Shown here: positions 1-11,924 of the stretch, in pieces | Layout: each line of letters starts with the position of its first letter | Numbering within the stretch: the stretch's first letter is position 1 | Assembly (NCBI GenBank): GCA_023525715.1 | Contig: CM042012.1 | Coordinates: forward strand, 114,931,798-114,995,797 | Reading direction: 5' to 3' | DNA from: Cichorium intybus | Lineage: Eukaryota > Streptophyta > Magnoliopsida > Asterales > Asteraceae | DNA length: 64,000 nucleotides | The notes under the pieces: model-generated | Told to the model about the DNA's origin: nothing | The model's database searches: none | Seen by the model: only the letters and a program-made list of their open reading frames with translations | Program-made: the position numbers and the translations under genes

Positions 1-42
1 TATCACGACTTGATCGATTCCGCCAAGGATCGGGGTGTGACA
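1..42 (+). repeat. 3' tail of the 5' LTR (Tekay-like element)
   Basis: Identical to 9558-9599 and ends GGGTGTGACA, the canonical CA terminus. The rest of this LTR lies upstream of the window. Confidence 0.93.
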
Positions 43-45
43 GAT

Positions 46-58
46 TGGTATCAGAGCC
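46..58 (+). other. Primer binding site, initiator tRNA-Met type
   Basis: TGGTATCAGAGCC lies three bases after the LTR end. It matches the complement of the 3' end of plant initiator tRNA-Met, where minus-strand DNA synthesis is primed. Confidence 0.9.
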
Positions 59-869
59 CTTGACTATAGGGAATTAGGTTAATTTCCTTGACCTAGTCTA
101 TAGCCTCTAGGGTCCTCTCGTATGCTAGTTTATAAAATGCACACACAACTGCATGCAATTCGCACTTAGAAAATCCTAGGAATACCTTTGTGTGCTAATT
201 GCTCCCTTATGTGCTTACGTATTATTCCCGACACTTATATGTGTGCATACACTTGTGAATTTTCTCCACTTTCTCTTAAAATCACATACATACTCAAATG
301 GTTTCAAAATAAAAATTTATATACATATATATTCCTTAGAGCTCATAGGAAATTAAAAGTCATCCACTCTAGTTGGGTAGGATCAAAGTAATGGACGCGT
401 AGTAACTGGAAGGGGGAGGTGCCGGTAGCCCGAAAGTCCTGACTAAGTAAGCATTCGTATACATCCCAATCAACCGAGGGACCAGTTTGCTTACCTGGGG
501 ACCAAAGGCGAGAGTTCCCAAACCTATAGGCCAAAGCGCGTCACTCACATAATTTTGAGCCATCAAAATACCCGACCTTATCAAACGTATCCGAAAGGAT
601 ACACTCCAAAATGGCCAACTCATTGGACTATTAAGTTCCCTAATGGGCGTTGAAGTGGGAAAAACATGTGAAAACTTAGTATTGTGGGGGCCCACGCAAT
701 TGCTACATGCTTCACATTTAGTATCCATGGAAAGCCCAAAAGGTGTCCAACACTCCTAACCATGGCCCAACAAGTGTTTTACAATCATTTTACCCAACAA
801 TGTCTACAAACTTAATTTCCATAATCAATTTACAAATAACTCAAAAGTCAATATGCGTGTTTCTCATAG
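59..869 (+). other. Leader between primer site and gag of the Tekay-like element
   Basis: Untranslated leader. Short ORFs on both strands have no recognisable domain and no codon pattern resembling the downstream polyprotein. Confidence 0.7.
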
Positions 870-1066
870 ATGGCATTACGACCCCCATACGCTGCTCGTA
901 ACAACCGAAGGCTAGCCGCCCTTATCGCTAAGGAGGTAGCAAATGTCATCCCAACAATTGCAACCCATCTTCAAGCTCTTCAGCCGCAAGCTCCAGCAAC
1001 TACTCATCGTTGCTCGTTTAAGCACTTTCGTAGCTGTAATCCGCCTTACTTCAAAGGCATCGATGG
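870..1066 (+). pseudogene. Gag N-terminal fragment (Tekay-like), cut by a solo LTR
   Basis: An ATG at 870 opens a frame encoding a basic, Arg-rich start followed by the CNPPYFKG-type motif found near the beginning of the plant Ty3 gag domain. The reading frame is gag-like up to codon Gly at 1065-1067, where the inserted LTR begins; beyond that the frame runs into LTR sequence and stops at 1083-1085. The matching gag sequence resumes at 2534 in the same codon phase after the duplicated GATGG. This is therefore the first 65 or so codons of the gag whose remainder starts at 2534. Confidence 0.85.
1062..1066. repeat. Target-site duplication GATGG, left copy
   Basis: Matches 2534-2538 exactly; gag coding sequence is continuous if one copy and the insert are removed. 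Confidence 0.88.
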
Positions 1067-2533
1067 TGTAATACCATATTATTAATTTATATAGGTTTTG
1101 TGTTAATCTTAGTGTAATTAAGATTAAATAGGTTGTTATATGAGTTAGGATGGTTGAAACCCCAATTGAGTAAAGTTTGGACTTGTAAAATGTCAAATCA
1201 GAGCTACACGGGTCGTGTATGGCCACACGGGTCGTGTAGAAAGGCTTAAGAACCAAACAGTACCCTTTTCAGGTCTACACGGGTCGTGTACCTTCACACG
1301 GGTCGTGTAGCTCTTGTTCAAAAATTTCCGAGGCGAGTTTGGGTCTCACACGGGTCGTGTGAGGCTACACGGGTCGTGTGGGTCTGTGCATTTTCAGGAT
1401 GGCTTGCTGTAGGTCTCACACGGGTCGTGTCGCGCATCAGGGGTATTTTAAAGAGCGGGTTTTCCTTCATTTGGGTCATTTCCACTTCGAGTAAAAACCT
1501 TCCCAAACCCTAGAAATCGATTTCTAAGCTATCCAAGTCGAGATTTACACCTACTAATCACGGATTGAAGCTAGGGATTTGTATTTGGAGTTTGAAAGGT
1601 AACTTTCCTTGAATTTGGCTTTGTTTCAACCGTTGGATCCTTTGAAATTGGAGTGATTTCTTGTGGTCTCGATGAACCACTTATGAATTGATGATGTTAG
1701 AGTTGAATTTGTTGTATAGCAAGTCTATAAGAGTTTAATTTTAAGTTTTGAGCTAGTAATATTCCTTGATTTTTGTTTTTGAGTTTGAATGGGTCAAAGT
1801 GGTGAAATGGGGAGCTATAACTAGAGTTTTATTGTTATTTGATTTTGACTTCACTATGTGAAGTCAATTTCTGGATTTTGTTGATATAAATTATGAATGA
1901 GATCATATGAGACTTGAGTATTGAAATTTAGTTGTTATGTTACAGCTAAGCCGAGAAAGGATCAGGCACGAGGTTTTGAAGTTCCACGTACCGAGTCAAC
2001 CTGAGGTGAGTAGTTATTGTTAAATAAATTTACATATTATTGAGATATAATTATAGATAAAAGGATATATCCTATTAGGTTGATTTGAGTAATGAATTAA
2101 AGAGTAGCAGTGTTTGAGATACACTGAAGATTGAGTTGTTCAATTGAGATTCATTGGAATGGAGAGATAGAATATATAATTAAGTCATTCTCTAATTACT
2201 CACTAAGATTTCAAAGCTCATAATTTGTTTGCTATTGTTGTTTGTGTTAGGTTCTGGTAATGCAGGTCATGGAAAACACATCACGGAGGGTTAGCTGGAT
2301 AGATGTGAGCCTTGGACTTTGGACTTGTTCTAGATGTTTTGAAAACTTTTTGGATATCCCGGTTTTTTGGTGAAAACAATGTAAATACTTGTTGTATATA
2401 GTTTATGACTTAAACTATGCTTTTGATAGAACTTTGTAGAACTTGTTACTAATCTTTTGGAATTACACCATAACCTTGTTTGTGTTTGATTAAGTTATTG
2501 GTGTGTCCTAAGATTGAGAAATCGGGCATTATA
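1067..2533 (+). mobile_element. Solo LTR of a second Gypsy family inside gag
   Basis: A 1467-bp insert starting TGTAATACC and ending GGGCATTATA, flanked by the 5-bp repeat GATGG at 1062-1066 and 2534-2538. The terminal sequences are imperfect inverted repeats of TGTAAT type; the last bases are TA instead of CA, which fits one C-to-T change. It holds no coding domain, so it is an LTR left after recombination between two LTRs. Orientation is inferred from the palindrome array being followed by a CCCTAG-containing stretch, as downstream of promoters in the other LTRs here. Confidence 0.86.
1206..1430. promoter_or_regulatory. Seven copies of the palindromic motif ACACGGGTCGTGT
   Basis: The 13-mer ACACGGGTCGTGT (arms ACACG/CGTGT around GGT) occurs at 1206, 1225, 1277, 1296, 1348, 1367 and 1418. 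The first six form three pairs with a start-to-start spacing of 19 bp, and pairs repeat every 71 bp. The regular phasing suggests a binding-site array in the upstream (U3) part of the LTR. Function is inferred. Confidence 0.7.
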
Positions 2534-4837
2534 GATGGTGCCACCGCACTCCTCACATGGATCGAAGAAATGGAGAGTACTTTCATCCACAGTGAGTGTC
2601 CTGAGGACCTAATGGTCCGTCATGCTACAGGGTGCCTCCAAGGTCATGCTCTCACATGGTGGAACCTAGAAAAACGGACAAAGGGAGATGGTGTTGCATT
2701 GGGAATGACCTGGCTAAAACTAAAGGAACGCATGAGGGAGAAGTTCTTCCCTGACAGCAAATTACAAACTCTCGAGGATGAATTTTGGAATCTGAAACAG
2801 GTGGGTGGCGATAACGCGACCTATACCAATAGATTCCATGATCTCTCGAGACTCCTACCTCACATGGTTCAACCTATGAAAACTGCAATACGCCGCTACA
2901 TCAAAGGGTTACCGCGCCAGATCCGTGATTCGGTGACCAGCAGCAGGCCATCTACCCTGGAATCCGCTATTGAAATAGCAGGTCAACTCAACGAGGATAA
3001 TATGAACGATGGTGTCCTCCCACGCAAGGGTTCAAAGATGACAACTGAAAAGCCGACCCCTGAGACTCCCCTAATTGTCAAGTCCGAGTCCTCACACCGA
3101 CACGAAAAAAAGAAGCGGAAAAGCCATCACCACAACCATGCTGTTATTACCCCTGCTGCTCCTATCACCCAAGTCACCCAACCAAACAAAAAGCCGTATA
3201 CAGGACCTCACCCCCTCTGTAACCATTGTAACTATCACCATATGTCCACCAGCCCGTGTCGTCTTTGTACGACTTGTGGTCGCTATGGCCACTTGGCGGA
3301 CACATGCCGTGCACCAAAAACTCAGCGACCATTCGCTCTACCCTCAAATCAGCAAACACAAACCCGGTATCCAACTGGAACATGCTTCAACTGTGGTGAC
3401 CCCACCCATTTCAGAAACGTGTGTCCTAGGCTTGTCAATATCATTAACACTCAAGCCCAGGCAAATCCTACAATGCATGTTCCAGCTCCCAAAGGCCGAG
3501 CATTTGTCATTACCGCAACCCAAGCACAGTCCGATAACAAGGTCGTAAATGGTACGTTTCTCATAAATGACTGCTACGCGTCAGTACTTTTTGATTCAGG
3601 TGCCGATAAAAGTTTTGTGTCTTTGGAATTTGAACCCATACTTCACACACCTCACACGATTCTTGATGAAAACTTTACCGTAGAAGTCGCCAATGGAAAA
3701 TACATTTCACTCAATGCAGTCATCCAAGATTGTACTTTCGATTTTTGCGGTCATAAATTTTCCGTCAATTTAGTTCCTATGGAACTTGGTAGCTTCGACC
3801 TCATCGTGGGAATGGATTGGCTATCCCAAAACCATGCTGAAATAGTATGTTACGAGAAGTTTATTCGTATTCCTCTTGCTGACGGTCAAAGTCTTCGTAT
3901 TTATGGCGAGACTCGTTCAAAAAAGCTTAGTCTTATTTCATGTACTCAAGCTCGATCATATCTACGTAAAGAATACATGACTTTCTTAGCCCATGTGGTG
4001 GAAACAAAGGTCGAAAAAAAGAAGATCGAAGATATTCCGATTGTACGAGACTTTCCCGACATCTTTCCCGATGACGCATCTGGACTCCCTCCAGTACGTG
4101 AGCTAGAGTTCCGCATCGTTCTCGTTCCTGAGGCTGCTCCCATAGCCAAGTCTCCATATCGGTTGGCTCCAACCGAGATGCAAGAATTTGCAAGTCAGCT
4201 CCAAAAATTAACCGATAAGGGATTTATCCGCCCTAGTACTTCACCTTGGGGAGCCCCGGTTCTCTTCATTAAAAAGAAAGATGGTTTGTTTCGTATGTGT
4301 ATCGATTATCGGGAGTTAAATAAATTGACCATCAAGAACCGATATCCGTTACCTCGGATCGACGACCTTTTTGATCAGCTTCAAGGAGCTTCATGCTTCT
4401 CAAAAATCGACCTCCGCTCGGGTTATCACCAACTTCGAGTACGGGAAGAAGACATCCCCAAAACCGCTTTCCGAACCTGCTATGGTCATTACGAGTTCAC
4501 CGTTATGCCTTTTGGCTCCACGAATGCCCCTGCCGCATTCATGGACTTGATGAATCGGGTATTTAAACCTTATCTCGACCGTTTTGTTATCGTCTTTATT
4601 GATGACATCCTCATTTACTCCAAGACAAAGGCAGACCATGAAAGACACCTTCGTCTAACTCTCCAACCATTGCAAGGAAATCAGCTTTATGCCAAATTTT
4701 CGAAATGCGAGTTTTGGTTAAATGAGGTACAATTCATCGGTCATATTGTAAGTGACAAGGGTATTTTAGTGGATCCCGCAAAATTTGAAGCAGTCAAGAA
4801 TTGGAAAGCCCCACGTACCCCCAAGGAAATTCGGTAA
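2534..4837 (+). pseudogene. Gag-protease-reverse transcriptase (Tekay-like), ends at in-frame TAA
   Basis: The frame is open from 2480, but the first 18 codons (2480-2533) belong to the solo LTR; true gag resumes at 2534 with a DGATALL motif. Order: gag domain (about 2534-3000), a His/Lys-rich linker, two CX2CX4HX4C zinc knuckles (3266-3307 and 3383-3424), aspartic protease with active-site DSG at 3593-3601, then RT with the usual YPLPRIDD and FIDD motifs (FIDD at 4595-4606). The frame stops at TAA 4835-4837, just before the conserved FLGL motif that continues in the same phase, so this looks like a point nonsense mutation and not a natural end. Function in an active copy: capsid, polyprotein cleavage and cDNA synthesis. 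Confidence 0.9.
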
Positions 4838-5434
4838 TTCCTCGGTTTAGACGGCTATTACCGGCATTTCATTTCAAATTTATCAAAGATCGCTTTACCG
4901 CTTACTTTTCTCACTTGCAAGGGTACGCCATTTGATTGGGGACCCAAGCAAGAAGAGGCTTTCCAATCTGTTAAACAAAGATTGTGTGACGCTCCAATTC
5001 TTACACTCCCTGAAGGATCCGAAGATTTCGTGGTATACTGCGATGCCTCCAATCTCGGTCTAGGTTGTGTTTTGATGCAAAGGGGAAAGGTTATAGCTTA
5101 CGCATCGCGACAACTCAAAATCCATGAAAGGAATTATACGACTCATGATTTGGAGCTCGGTGCCGTGGTTTTCGCTCTTAAAATTTGGAGGCATTACCTT
5201 TACGGCACTAAATGCGTAATTTTCACCGACCACAAGAGCTTGCAACATATTCTTAATCAAAAGGAACTCAACATGAGACAAACACGTCGGGTTGAACTCC
5301 TAAATGATTACGAGTGTGAAATACGCTATCATCCGGGCAAGGCAAACGTGGTAGCCGACGCGTTAAGTCGAAAAGGACATGCCAAAGCATTTCATCCAAT
5401 ATGTTCTCCTATCTACTCCAATCTCAGTGACTGA
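4838..5434 (+). pseudogene. RT C-terminal part and RNase H (Tekay-like)
   Basis: Continues in the same codon phase after the TAA. It starts with the FLGL/GYYR-like motif of the RT connection domain, followed by a Ty3-type RNase H: YCDAS near 5036-5050, a catalytic Glu in the THDLELGAV block, the TDHKSLQ block, and NVVADALSR at its end. A TGA at 5432-5434 ends the frame in the linker between RNase H and integrase. RNase H removes the RNA template during reverse transcription. Confidence 0.87.
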
Positions 5435-6853
5435 ATTCGAAGAGCCCAACACTCGGCAATTACCGAAAATAACATGCCCACGGGAATTGATGGGGAGTTG
5501 GAAAGTAAATCTGATGGTATTTTCTATTATCAAGATCGCATCTGGATCCCAGATCGCGACAATCTTCGTACCTTCCTGATGGAAGAAATCCATAAAACTC
5601 GATATTCCATTCATCCTGGTGCTGACAAGATGTATCATGGCCTGAGAACCAATTATTGGTGGTCGGGAATGAAAAAGGATATTGCTTTATTCGTGGCCAA
5701 ATGTCTTACATGTTCCAGGGTCAAAGCAGAACATCAACGACCCTCTGGACTATTAGTCCAACCGGTAATCCCCGAGTGGAAATGGGAAGCGATCGCCATG
5801 GATTTCGTAACCAAACTTCCCCGTACCACCAAGGGACACGACAGCATTTGGGTAATCATTGACCGTTTGACCAAATCCGCTCATTTCCTTCCCATCCGTG
5901 AACATTTCAAGGTCGAACAACTTGCTCGGATTTACATCGACGAGATAGTTAGTCGGCAAGGCATCCCTCTCAGCATCATTTCAGATCGTGATGGGAGATT
6001 TCTCTCTCGGTTTTGGCAATCACTTCAAGCAGCCATGGGAACCCGCCTCGATCTCAGTACCGCCTATCATCCTCAAACCGATGGTCAATCTGAGAGGACA
6101 ATTCAAACACTCGAAGATATGTTGAGGGCGTGTGTCTTAGATTTTGGAGGAAACTGGGACTCTCATTTACCGTTGGTGGAATTCTCCTATAATAACAGTT
6201 ATCATTCTAGCATCAAGATGCCGCCATTTGAGGCATTGTATGGCCGTAAATGCCGATCTCCTATTTGCTGGCATGAAATTGGAGAGTCCCACGTGATTCG
6301 CGCAACAGTGTATTCTCCAATCGTTGGTCCTGAGCTTATCCAGGAAACAACCGACAAAATCACTCAGATTCGCAATAACCTTCTCGCAGCTCGTAGCCGA
6401 CAAAAGAGTTACGCCGACAAGCGATGCAAACCGCTTGAATTTACCGTGGGTGACATGGTCATGTTAAAAGTGTCCCCATGGAAAGGTGTGGTTCGATTTG
6501 GACGCAAGGGTAAATTGGTACCACGCTATGTAGGCCCGTTCAAAATCTTGAAAAGGATCGGACCAGTAGCCTATGAGTTGGATCTACCAATAGAGGTTAA
6601 TAAAGTTCACCCAGTATTTCATATAGCCAACCTCAAGAAGTGTTTAGCTGACGAGAACCTTCATGTTCCTCTCGAGGATATCCAAATCGACGAGACAATG
6701 CAATTTATCGAGAAACCCTTGGAAATTACAGACCGAAAGGAAAAGAAACTCAAAAGAAGTCGCATTCCCCTGGTCAAGGTTAGGTGGCAGTCAGCACGTG
6801 GACCTGAGTATACATGGGAGCGTGAGGATCAAATGCGTACCAAATACCCGTAA
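5435..6853 (+). pseudogene. Integrase with chromodomain-like tail (Tekay-like)
   Basis: Same codon phase as the upstream parts; open without interruption to the TAA after 6850. N-terminal HHCC zinc site (His residues around IHPG, CLTC near 5700-5715), then the DDE core with Asp in AMDF, Asp in ISDRDG and Glu in the SERTIQTLED block, then the GPF...RIGPVAYEL module and a C-terminal chromodomain-like block with VRW and TWERE. Such tails direct chromovirus insertion to heterochromatin (established for the lineage). The integrase itself carries no break that I can see; it is called a pseudogene because the polyprotein is interrupted upstream. Confidence 0.88.
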
Positions 6854-6900
6854 CTTTTCTCTTAAGGTACTATCTTCTTAAATTTCGGGACGAAATTTTC

Positions 6901-6915
6901 TAAAGTAGGGGAGAC
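6901..6915 (+). other. Polypurine tract before the 3' LTR
   Basis: Purine-rich AAAGTAGGGGAGA abuts the LTR start TGTGACATCC; plus-strand DNA synthesis would begin here. Confidence 0.75.
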
Positions 6916-9599
6916 TGTGACATCCGCCTAAAATGGATTCGGGTCAACCCAACCCAATTGGAAATTTAATAAACCCTACTCGAGATTTCTTGACGCTAAT
7001 AGGATCAAAACCCTTACACTACGATATAAATTGACGTTAATAGCAATATAGCATAGTATAACGTTATAACTATAATCAAATTAAATTATGATACCATATT
7101 AAAATCAAATCAAAGTATGATGCTCTAATTAAATTAAAAAAATCAAACTTGAATGCTATAATTAAACTTCAAATCAAAGTAGATTCTTATAATCAAATAA
7201 TAACCTATTTTTTATAAAACTCTATTTTTATAAACACTACATTAAATTTTATAAAATTCTTAAGATGCTTGTGTTAGTGGGGAATTATGAAGACCACCAA
7301 AAGTAAAAGTTTATTCCCATTGTCTCCCACTCACACCTCCCATCATCTTTCCTTTAATTTTTCTCCCAACACATTATTCTCATCACCACTCAAATCATAT
7401 CTATTCTTTCTCTCACTCTCAATCTCGAAATTCCTCCCATAAATCTTCATATTTCAGCCAAAAACACTCCAATATACTCAAATCTTCATCCCTCTTGAAG
7501 CATTCATCAATGTATGTTGTTAAAAGTCTCAAATTCATGAATGAAACAAATTAAATCCACCAAACTATCTAAAACTCATTTTATGCATAAACCTGATTTT
7601 TCTCAGGATCCCATCAATAAAATAAGAAGTTCTGGAAATTTTTAGAAAATAACTTATTTTTATTGAATTACTATAATTATTGAAATAAAATAGGGCAATA
7701 ATTCACATAAAATACTTTTTTACAGTCAATAAATTCTGGGAACATTTTGGAACAACCCATATATTGAGTAAAGTGGATTTATAAAGTTTCATGCATTTAT
7801 ATTACTGTTTGATGCTTATTTTGTATTTTATTTTGTTGTAGATAAATAAATTTCAAAATATAGTTATCTATGTTAAAAACTAGATTTTATATTTTTCGCA
7901 CCTTATTAACCTTTTAAAGACTCAATGAAAAAATGTACAGAATTTTGTAAGAATGTTTGCTTATTTTTCCTGATTTAATGATTATTTAATGGTTTAAATT
8001 GATAATAAATAGCTACACATGTCCAAAAATTATAAAACCTTTTCTGAATATCATATATAACATGTTAATCATAAATAAAAAGTCTAATGAATTTCTCTTA
8101 ATATTTTCCTATTATTTATGATTTTATTGATTAGTTAATAATGAAAAACATAAGAAATACTTCCCATAGTCCAAAATATCCAAAATATGTACAGTAGGCT
8201 CAATATAATATTAGGAAACTATGGTTAAGTTTCCAGAATTTGTGGGAATCATTTATTATTTTTCCCGAATTTTGTTGTGGTTTAATTATTAAAATACTAA
8301 ATAAATACTAAAGCAGTTAAGAAAAATATGAAAATTTTACAGTAATTACTATTTTATGAAATAATGATTTTCTGATAATTTCAGTATGTTTCATTACTGT
8401 TTAGTATTTAAAACCATTTTCCTAAATATCTAAGCATGTAAAAATGCATTTTTAATGATTATTTCACATAAATAATTGTTTATAATATATAAAATCTGTA
8501 AATAATTATAATTTGACTAGTTATTATTTTAATAAGAAATTATTAAAATCTTGCCTAATGTGAAGATATAAATTAATTAAGCAAAGTAATTAATTCAATT
8601 TAAAATTCATTTAACATATGAATACATTAATATTCAAAACAAAATTTGGATTATTGTTAATTCATCTAATATAAGAATATGTGTCTAATTATTTTTATTA
8701 ATACTATATTCCCGTTTATCGATTCCTAAGCCAAAACTATTAATTATATTAGGTTCTACGACATTTTGACTCGTGCAGTCTATCGTACAACATGCGCATT
8801 CCTTATTGGACTAATGTGAGTAATCTACCCTATATTTTATAATTTTCAATACTTTTGGGGTGTATCATGTGGTTTTAATACGTTCCAACTTCATTTTATT
8901 ATTTTTTTTCACCATTGAGACATTGTTGGGACATTTATACATGAATCATTATTTGTATAATTATTGTTTGTTTATGCTACATGTGCTTGTAGTGCATTAC
9001 AATTTTTAGTCTAATCTCCATGACTATGCCCGTATTCTTGAGGTACGTTATGGACAATAATAGCGCTATTGGGTTGACCACCCCGCCTTGGGACGCTAAG
9101 GTGATTGATTGCACGTGGTTGAGTGTGTATGATGATTAGATGCTCCATCCTATATATATATATATACATATATATGTATATATAGGGTGAGGACTTATTG
9201 TTGTTGTTATTGTTAATCAATTTTTGATTTATAAACTGTTATCTCAATAACAGTTGCTTGCCAACTTCAAAAGAAAACAAATTTCAAATTATTCAAACTC
9301 ACAATTTTCTTTAATAAAACTAGATTACTCACCAACTCTCGTAGTTGACCTGTTTTTACCCATGATGTAGATTTGAAGAATGAAGTTGATGAAAAGTAGG
9401 GTGTACCTTAGAAACCCACAATACTATTTAAATTTGATGTAATAAATGTTGTTGTATTTGGATTTGTATTTGTATGTTGTGGATCTTGTTTGCATACTTA
9501 GTACTTAATTGAATCTAATCATATTATAACATAGTTGTCATGAGACTTTGAACAATATATCACGACTTGATCGATTCCGCCAAGGATCGGGGTGTGACA
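6916..9599 (+). repeat. 3' LTR of the Tekay-like element
   Basis: 2684 bp, from TGTGACATCC to GGGTGTGACA. Very AT-rich in its centre, with an (AT)-type microsatellite at 9151-9183. No coding content: short ORFs near 9011-9220 and across its right edge have no domain. Confidence 0.92.
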
Positions 9600-10493
9600 G
9601 TCAGGGTCGATCCACAAGAGTTACGTGGTCAAGGTAGGCAACAGATTACCAACTGTAGTGTCACGCTACAGCCAGAGGATCTAGTTTCCGACTTTTACCA
9701 AAAACAATCCAGAAATCATAAAGTCCAACGAATCCAAATCAAGCCTCAACTAAACTAAAACCAATATTTAACCTAATTACTTACTAAAATCAGAAATGCA
9801 CTTCAGAATCAGAAGCAACAAGGATTAAATCAAAACATCCAACACATTCAAGCATCCAAAATTCATCCAAAAGCATAAAACCGAAAAGAGAGCAACTAAC
9901 AATAACCGAATGATTAACTATTAAAAACTCAGATCCAACTTATTTCAAAATAGAAAACATAAACTTTCAGAAACTAAAAACTAATGCCAATGGTTGTTAC
10001 ACCCAATAACACTAGCCAAAGCTACCAAAACTACTAAACTACTTGGAAATTAAAAGAGAAAAACATAAATACCAATTATGGTCGACTGAAAACTGAAACT
10101 CGGAGTCAAAGAAGCCTTGGGGGTCGTTCCTATGCCAGGTCTTTGCTGCTGATTTCGACCTAAAACCCTCTATTTATAGTTTTGAAAATAAGTGAACGCG
10201 CCGCGCGTATTTAGATTCCGCAGCGTGCGTGTGAGTTTATCCCCGTTTATTCGGCATTTGAATCTTCTCCACCGCCTCATTGCTGACTCAGCGCGTCGCG
10301 CCCTTGCACATCACTGCGGCGCGCGTGTCTTCAAACTTCTTCAATTTTGTACGTATTTGGCCCTTGTTTACATCATTTCTTTCCAAACAAGCACTGACAC
10401 AAAAAGTGAGAATACCACAGTATATATGATATCAATTCACCAAGAATAGGGCTCAACAATGACTAAAATACTTGATATTACTAGGCGTTGTCA
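9600..10493 (-). repeat. Left (3') LTR of element B, truncated by the Tekay-like insertion
   Basis: Aligns to 31823-32739 with few changes; the first 67 bp of that LTR (31756-31822) are missing here and should lie left of the window. Ends CGTTGTCA at 10493. Contains the minus-strand TATA box and the CG-rich palindromes, some decayed, as near 10197-10320. Confidence 0.88.
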
Positions 10494-11037
10494 AACACCC
10501 CATACTTGTGCCTTACTTGTCCCCAAGCAAGAGAGTTTTTAACAAATTCTAATAGAGACTCAAACAATTTTTGAATGTGTTCAATTTCAAAGTGTATTGC
10601 CTCAGGAGTTAGAGTGAAATAGTTTGTGAAAACATAATCAAAATATTCTTTGGAATTCGTGACTTTCTAAAGAACCCTAGATTACAAATTTTCTGTCCAC
10701 AATGAAGTGTACATACTCATTCAGATTCTCCAGGCCATTAAAGAACTATCCATGACTTTCGATGTTGTCCGTGTAACGAGCTTTCAGAAATACCATCCCA
10801 GACTAGGCGATCTTAGGTGGCAAGGTGCATAAGTCCCACCCATTTTAGACCTACCGGCTCGAACAACAAAGGCCACTGATTGACAATCCTTTCCTAAATT
10901 CTAATCTTAAAATACTCCAATCTTCTAACTCTTAAAACTCAACTTATTTGACTAAACTAATAGCATGATAACAACTAAGTAGTATTTCTCGAAAAATACC
11001 AATGCTATAACATTCAAGAACTATTCGTTTCAAAATT
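10494..11037 (-). other. 3' untranslated part of element B, distal piece
   Basis: Matches the region before the 3' LTR of element A (about 21540-22095) in reverse complement. It carries the LTR-proximal hairpin at 10512-10531 and the motif read as AAGTATGGGGT on the minus strand (10494-10505). No ORF. Confidence 0.8.
10512..10531 (-). other. LTR-proximal hairpin with GGGA tetraloop (element B)
   Basis: Minus strand reads CTTGCTTG-GGGA-CAAGTAAG. Relative to element A one stem C became T, which still pairs as G-U in RNA. GGGA fits the GNRA tetraloop pattern. Confidence 0.7.
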
Positions 11038-11272
11038 ACAACTGAAAGGTTTTCTGCAACTATGAACTAAAATTCCTAAGTTCACATGCAACCTATGAGG
11101 ATCTAAGTTTTCTTCTAATTAAACACATAACAAATCCTAAAAGCCCAGAAAATAAGCTAAAAGAAAAAAGATTAAGAAAAACCAACATTTTATGAATCTT
11201 GGAAGCATAGCAACAGAAACCTCTTGCCTCAAATGCAGTCACACCCTAGCTTGGAGTTGGCCGAAGATCCTT

Positions 11273-11296
11273 AGAGAGAGAGAGAGAGAGAGAGAG
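11273..11296. repeat. (AG)n microsatellite in C1 LTR
   Basis: About 12 AG units; the other C1 LTR has only about five at the same place. Confidence 0.9.
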
Positions 11297-11432
11297 TATA
11301 AATTGCAGAAAGAGTGTGGTCAGGAATCCCTATTTATAGGTTCCAAGTGGTTACCAGATAAACGTTACGGATAAACTCTTTTTGAATTGAAATCAAGATA
11401 AACCTTTATCTTAATTATTCAAACTAATTATC

Positions 11433-11543
<111 letters not shown>

Positions 11544-11924
11544 TTTCAAAATCTATATATTACCATATATAAATTTCGCTGGCCACTCGCTCACTCAAAC
11601 TGCCACTTACTCAACTATTGAATAATTACAGTTTTAGTCCCTGCACCTTTAATTAGTTAATTTAACCACCAAATTAATTCCAATTAATTCCAGAAAAATT
11701 TCTAATTAATTATTATAGTTTCTAATTAATATATTATCACTTAAATATATTAATAAACTATTTATTTAATTTCTATTGATTTATTAATCACATAATAAAT
11801 CAATATTTCTCTTTACCGGACTTTCTACCAATCCTCCAACTATGAGGGCAACCCAAATGGACTATGCTACTATTAATTAGATAAATACTAATTATTAGTC
11901 ATGGCTTAGAAACCTAATCCAACA

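Larger units (their letters stand above)
1..9599 (+). mobile_element. Tekay-like Ty3/Gypsy chromovirus, nearly complete
   Basis: The first 42 bases are identical to the last 42 bases of the 3' LTR (9558-9599), so the window opens in the tail of the 5' LTR. A tRNA-Met primer site follows, then gag, protease, RT, RNase H, integrase and a chromodomain-like tail, a purine-rich tract and a 2684-bp 3' LTR. Domain order with integrase after RNase H is Ty3/Gypsy; the large LTR and the C-terminal KVRW...TWEREDQM block point to the Tekay/Del chromovirus lineage (family assignment from memory). It is inserted in the LTR of element B: B's intact LTR reads straight through the insertion point at 31822/31823. 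The expected 5-bp TSD is GTCAG, seen at 9600-9604, but its left copy is outside the window. Broken by a solo LTR in gag and two in-frame stops. Confidence 0.93.

Noticed and set aside
46..58. tRNA gene
   Set aside because: Only the 3' acceptor complement is present; it is a retrotransposon primer site. The same applies to 18144, 24326, 31733 and 46183.
1206..1430. CRISPR-like regularly spaced repeats
   Set aside because: Plant LTR context, 13-bp palindromic units with 6- and 38-39-bp gaps, no unique spacers of constant length and no cas genes.
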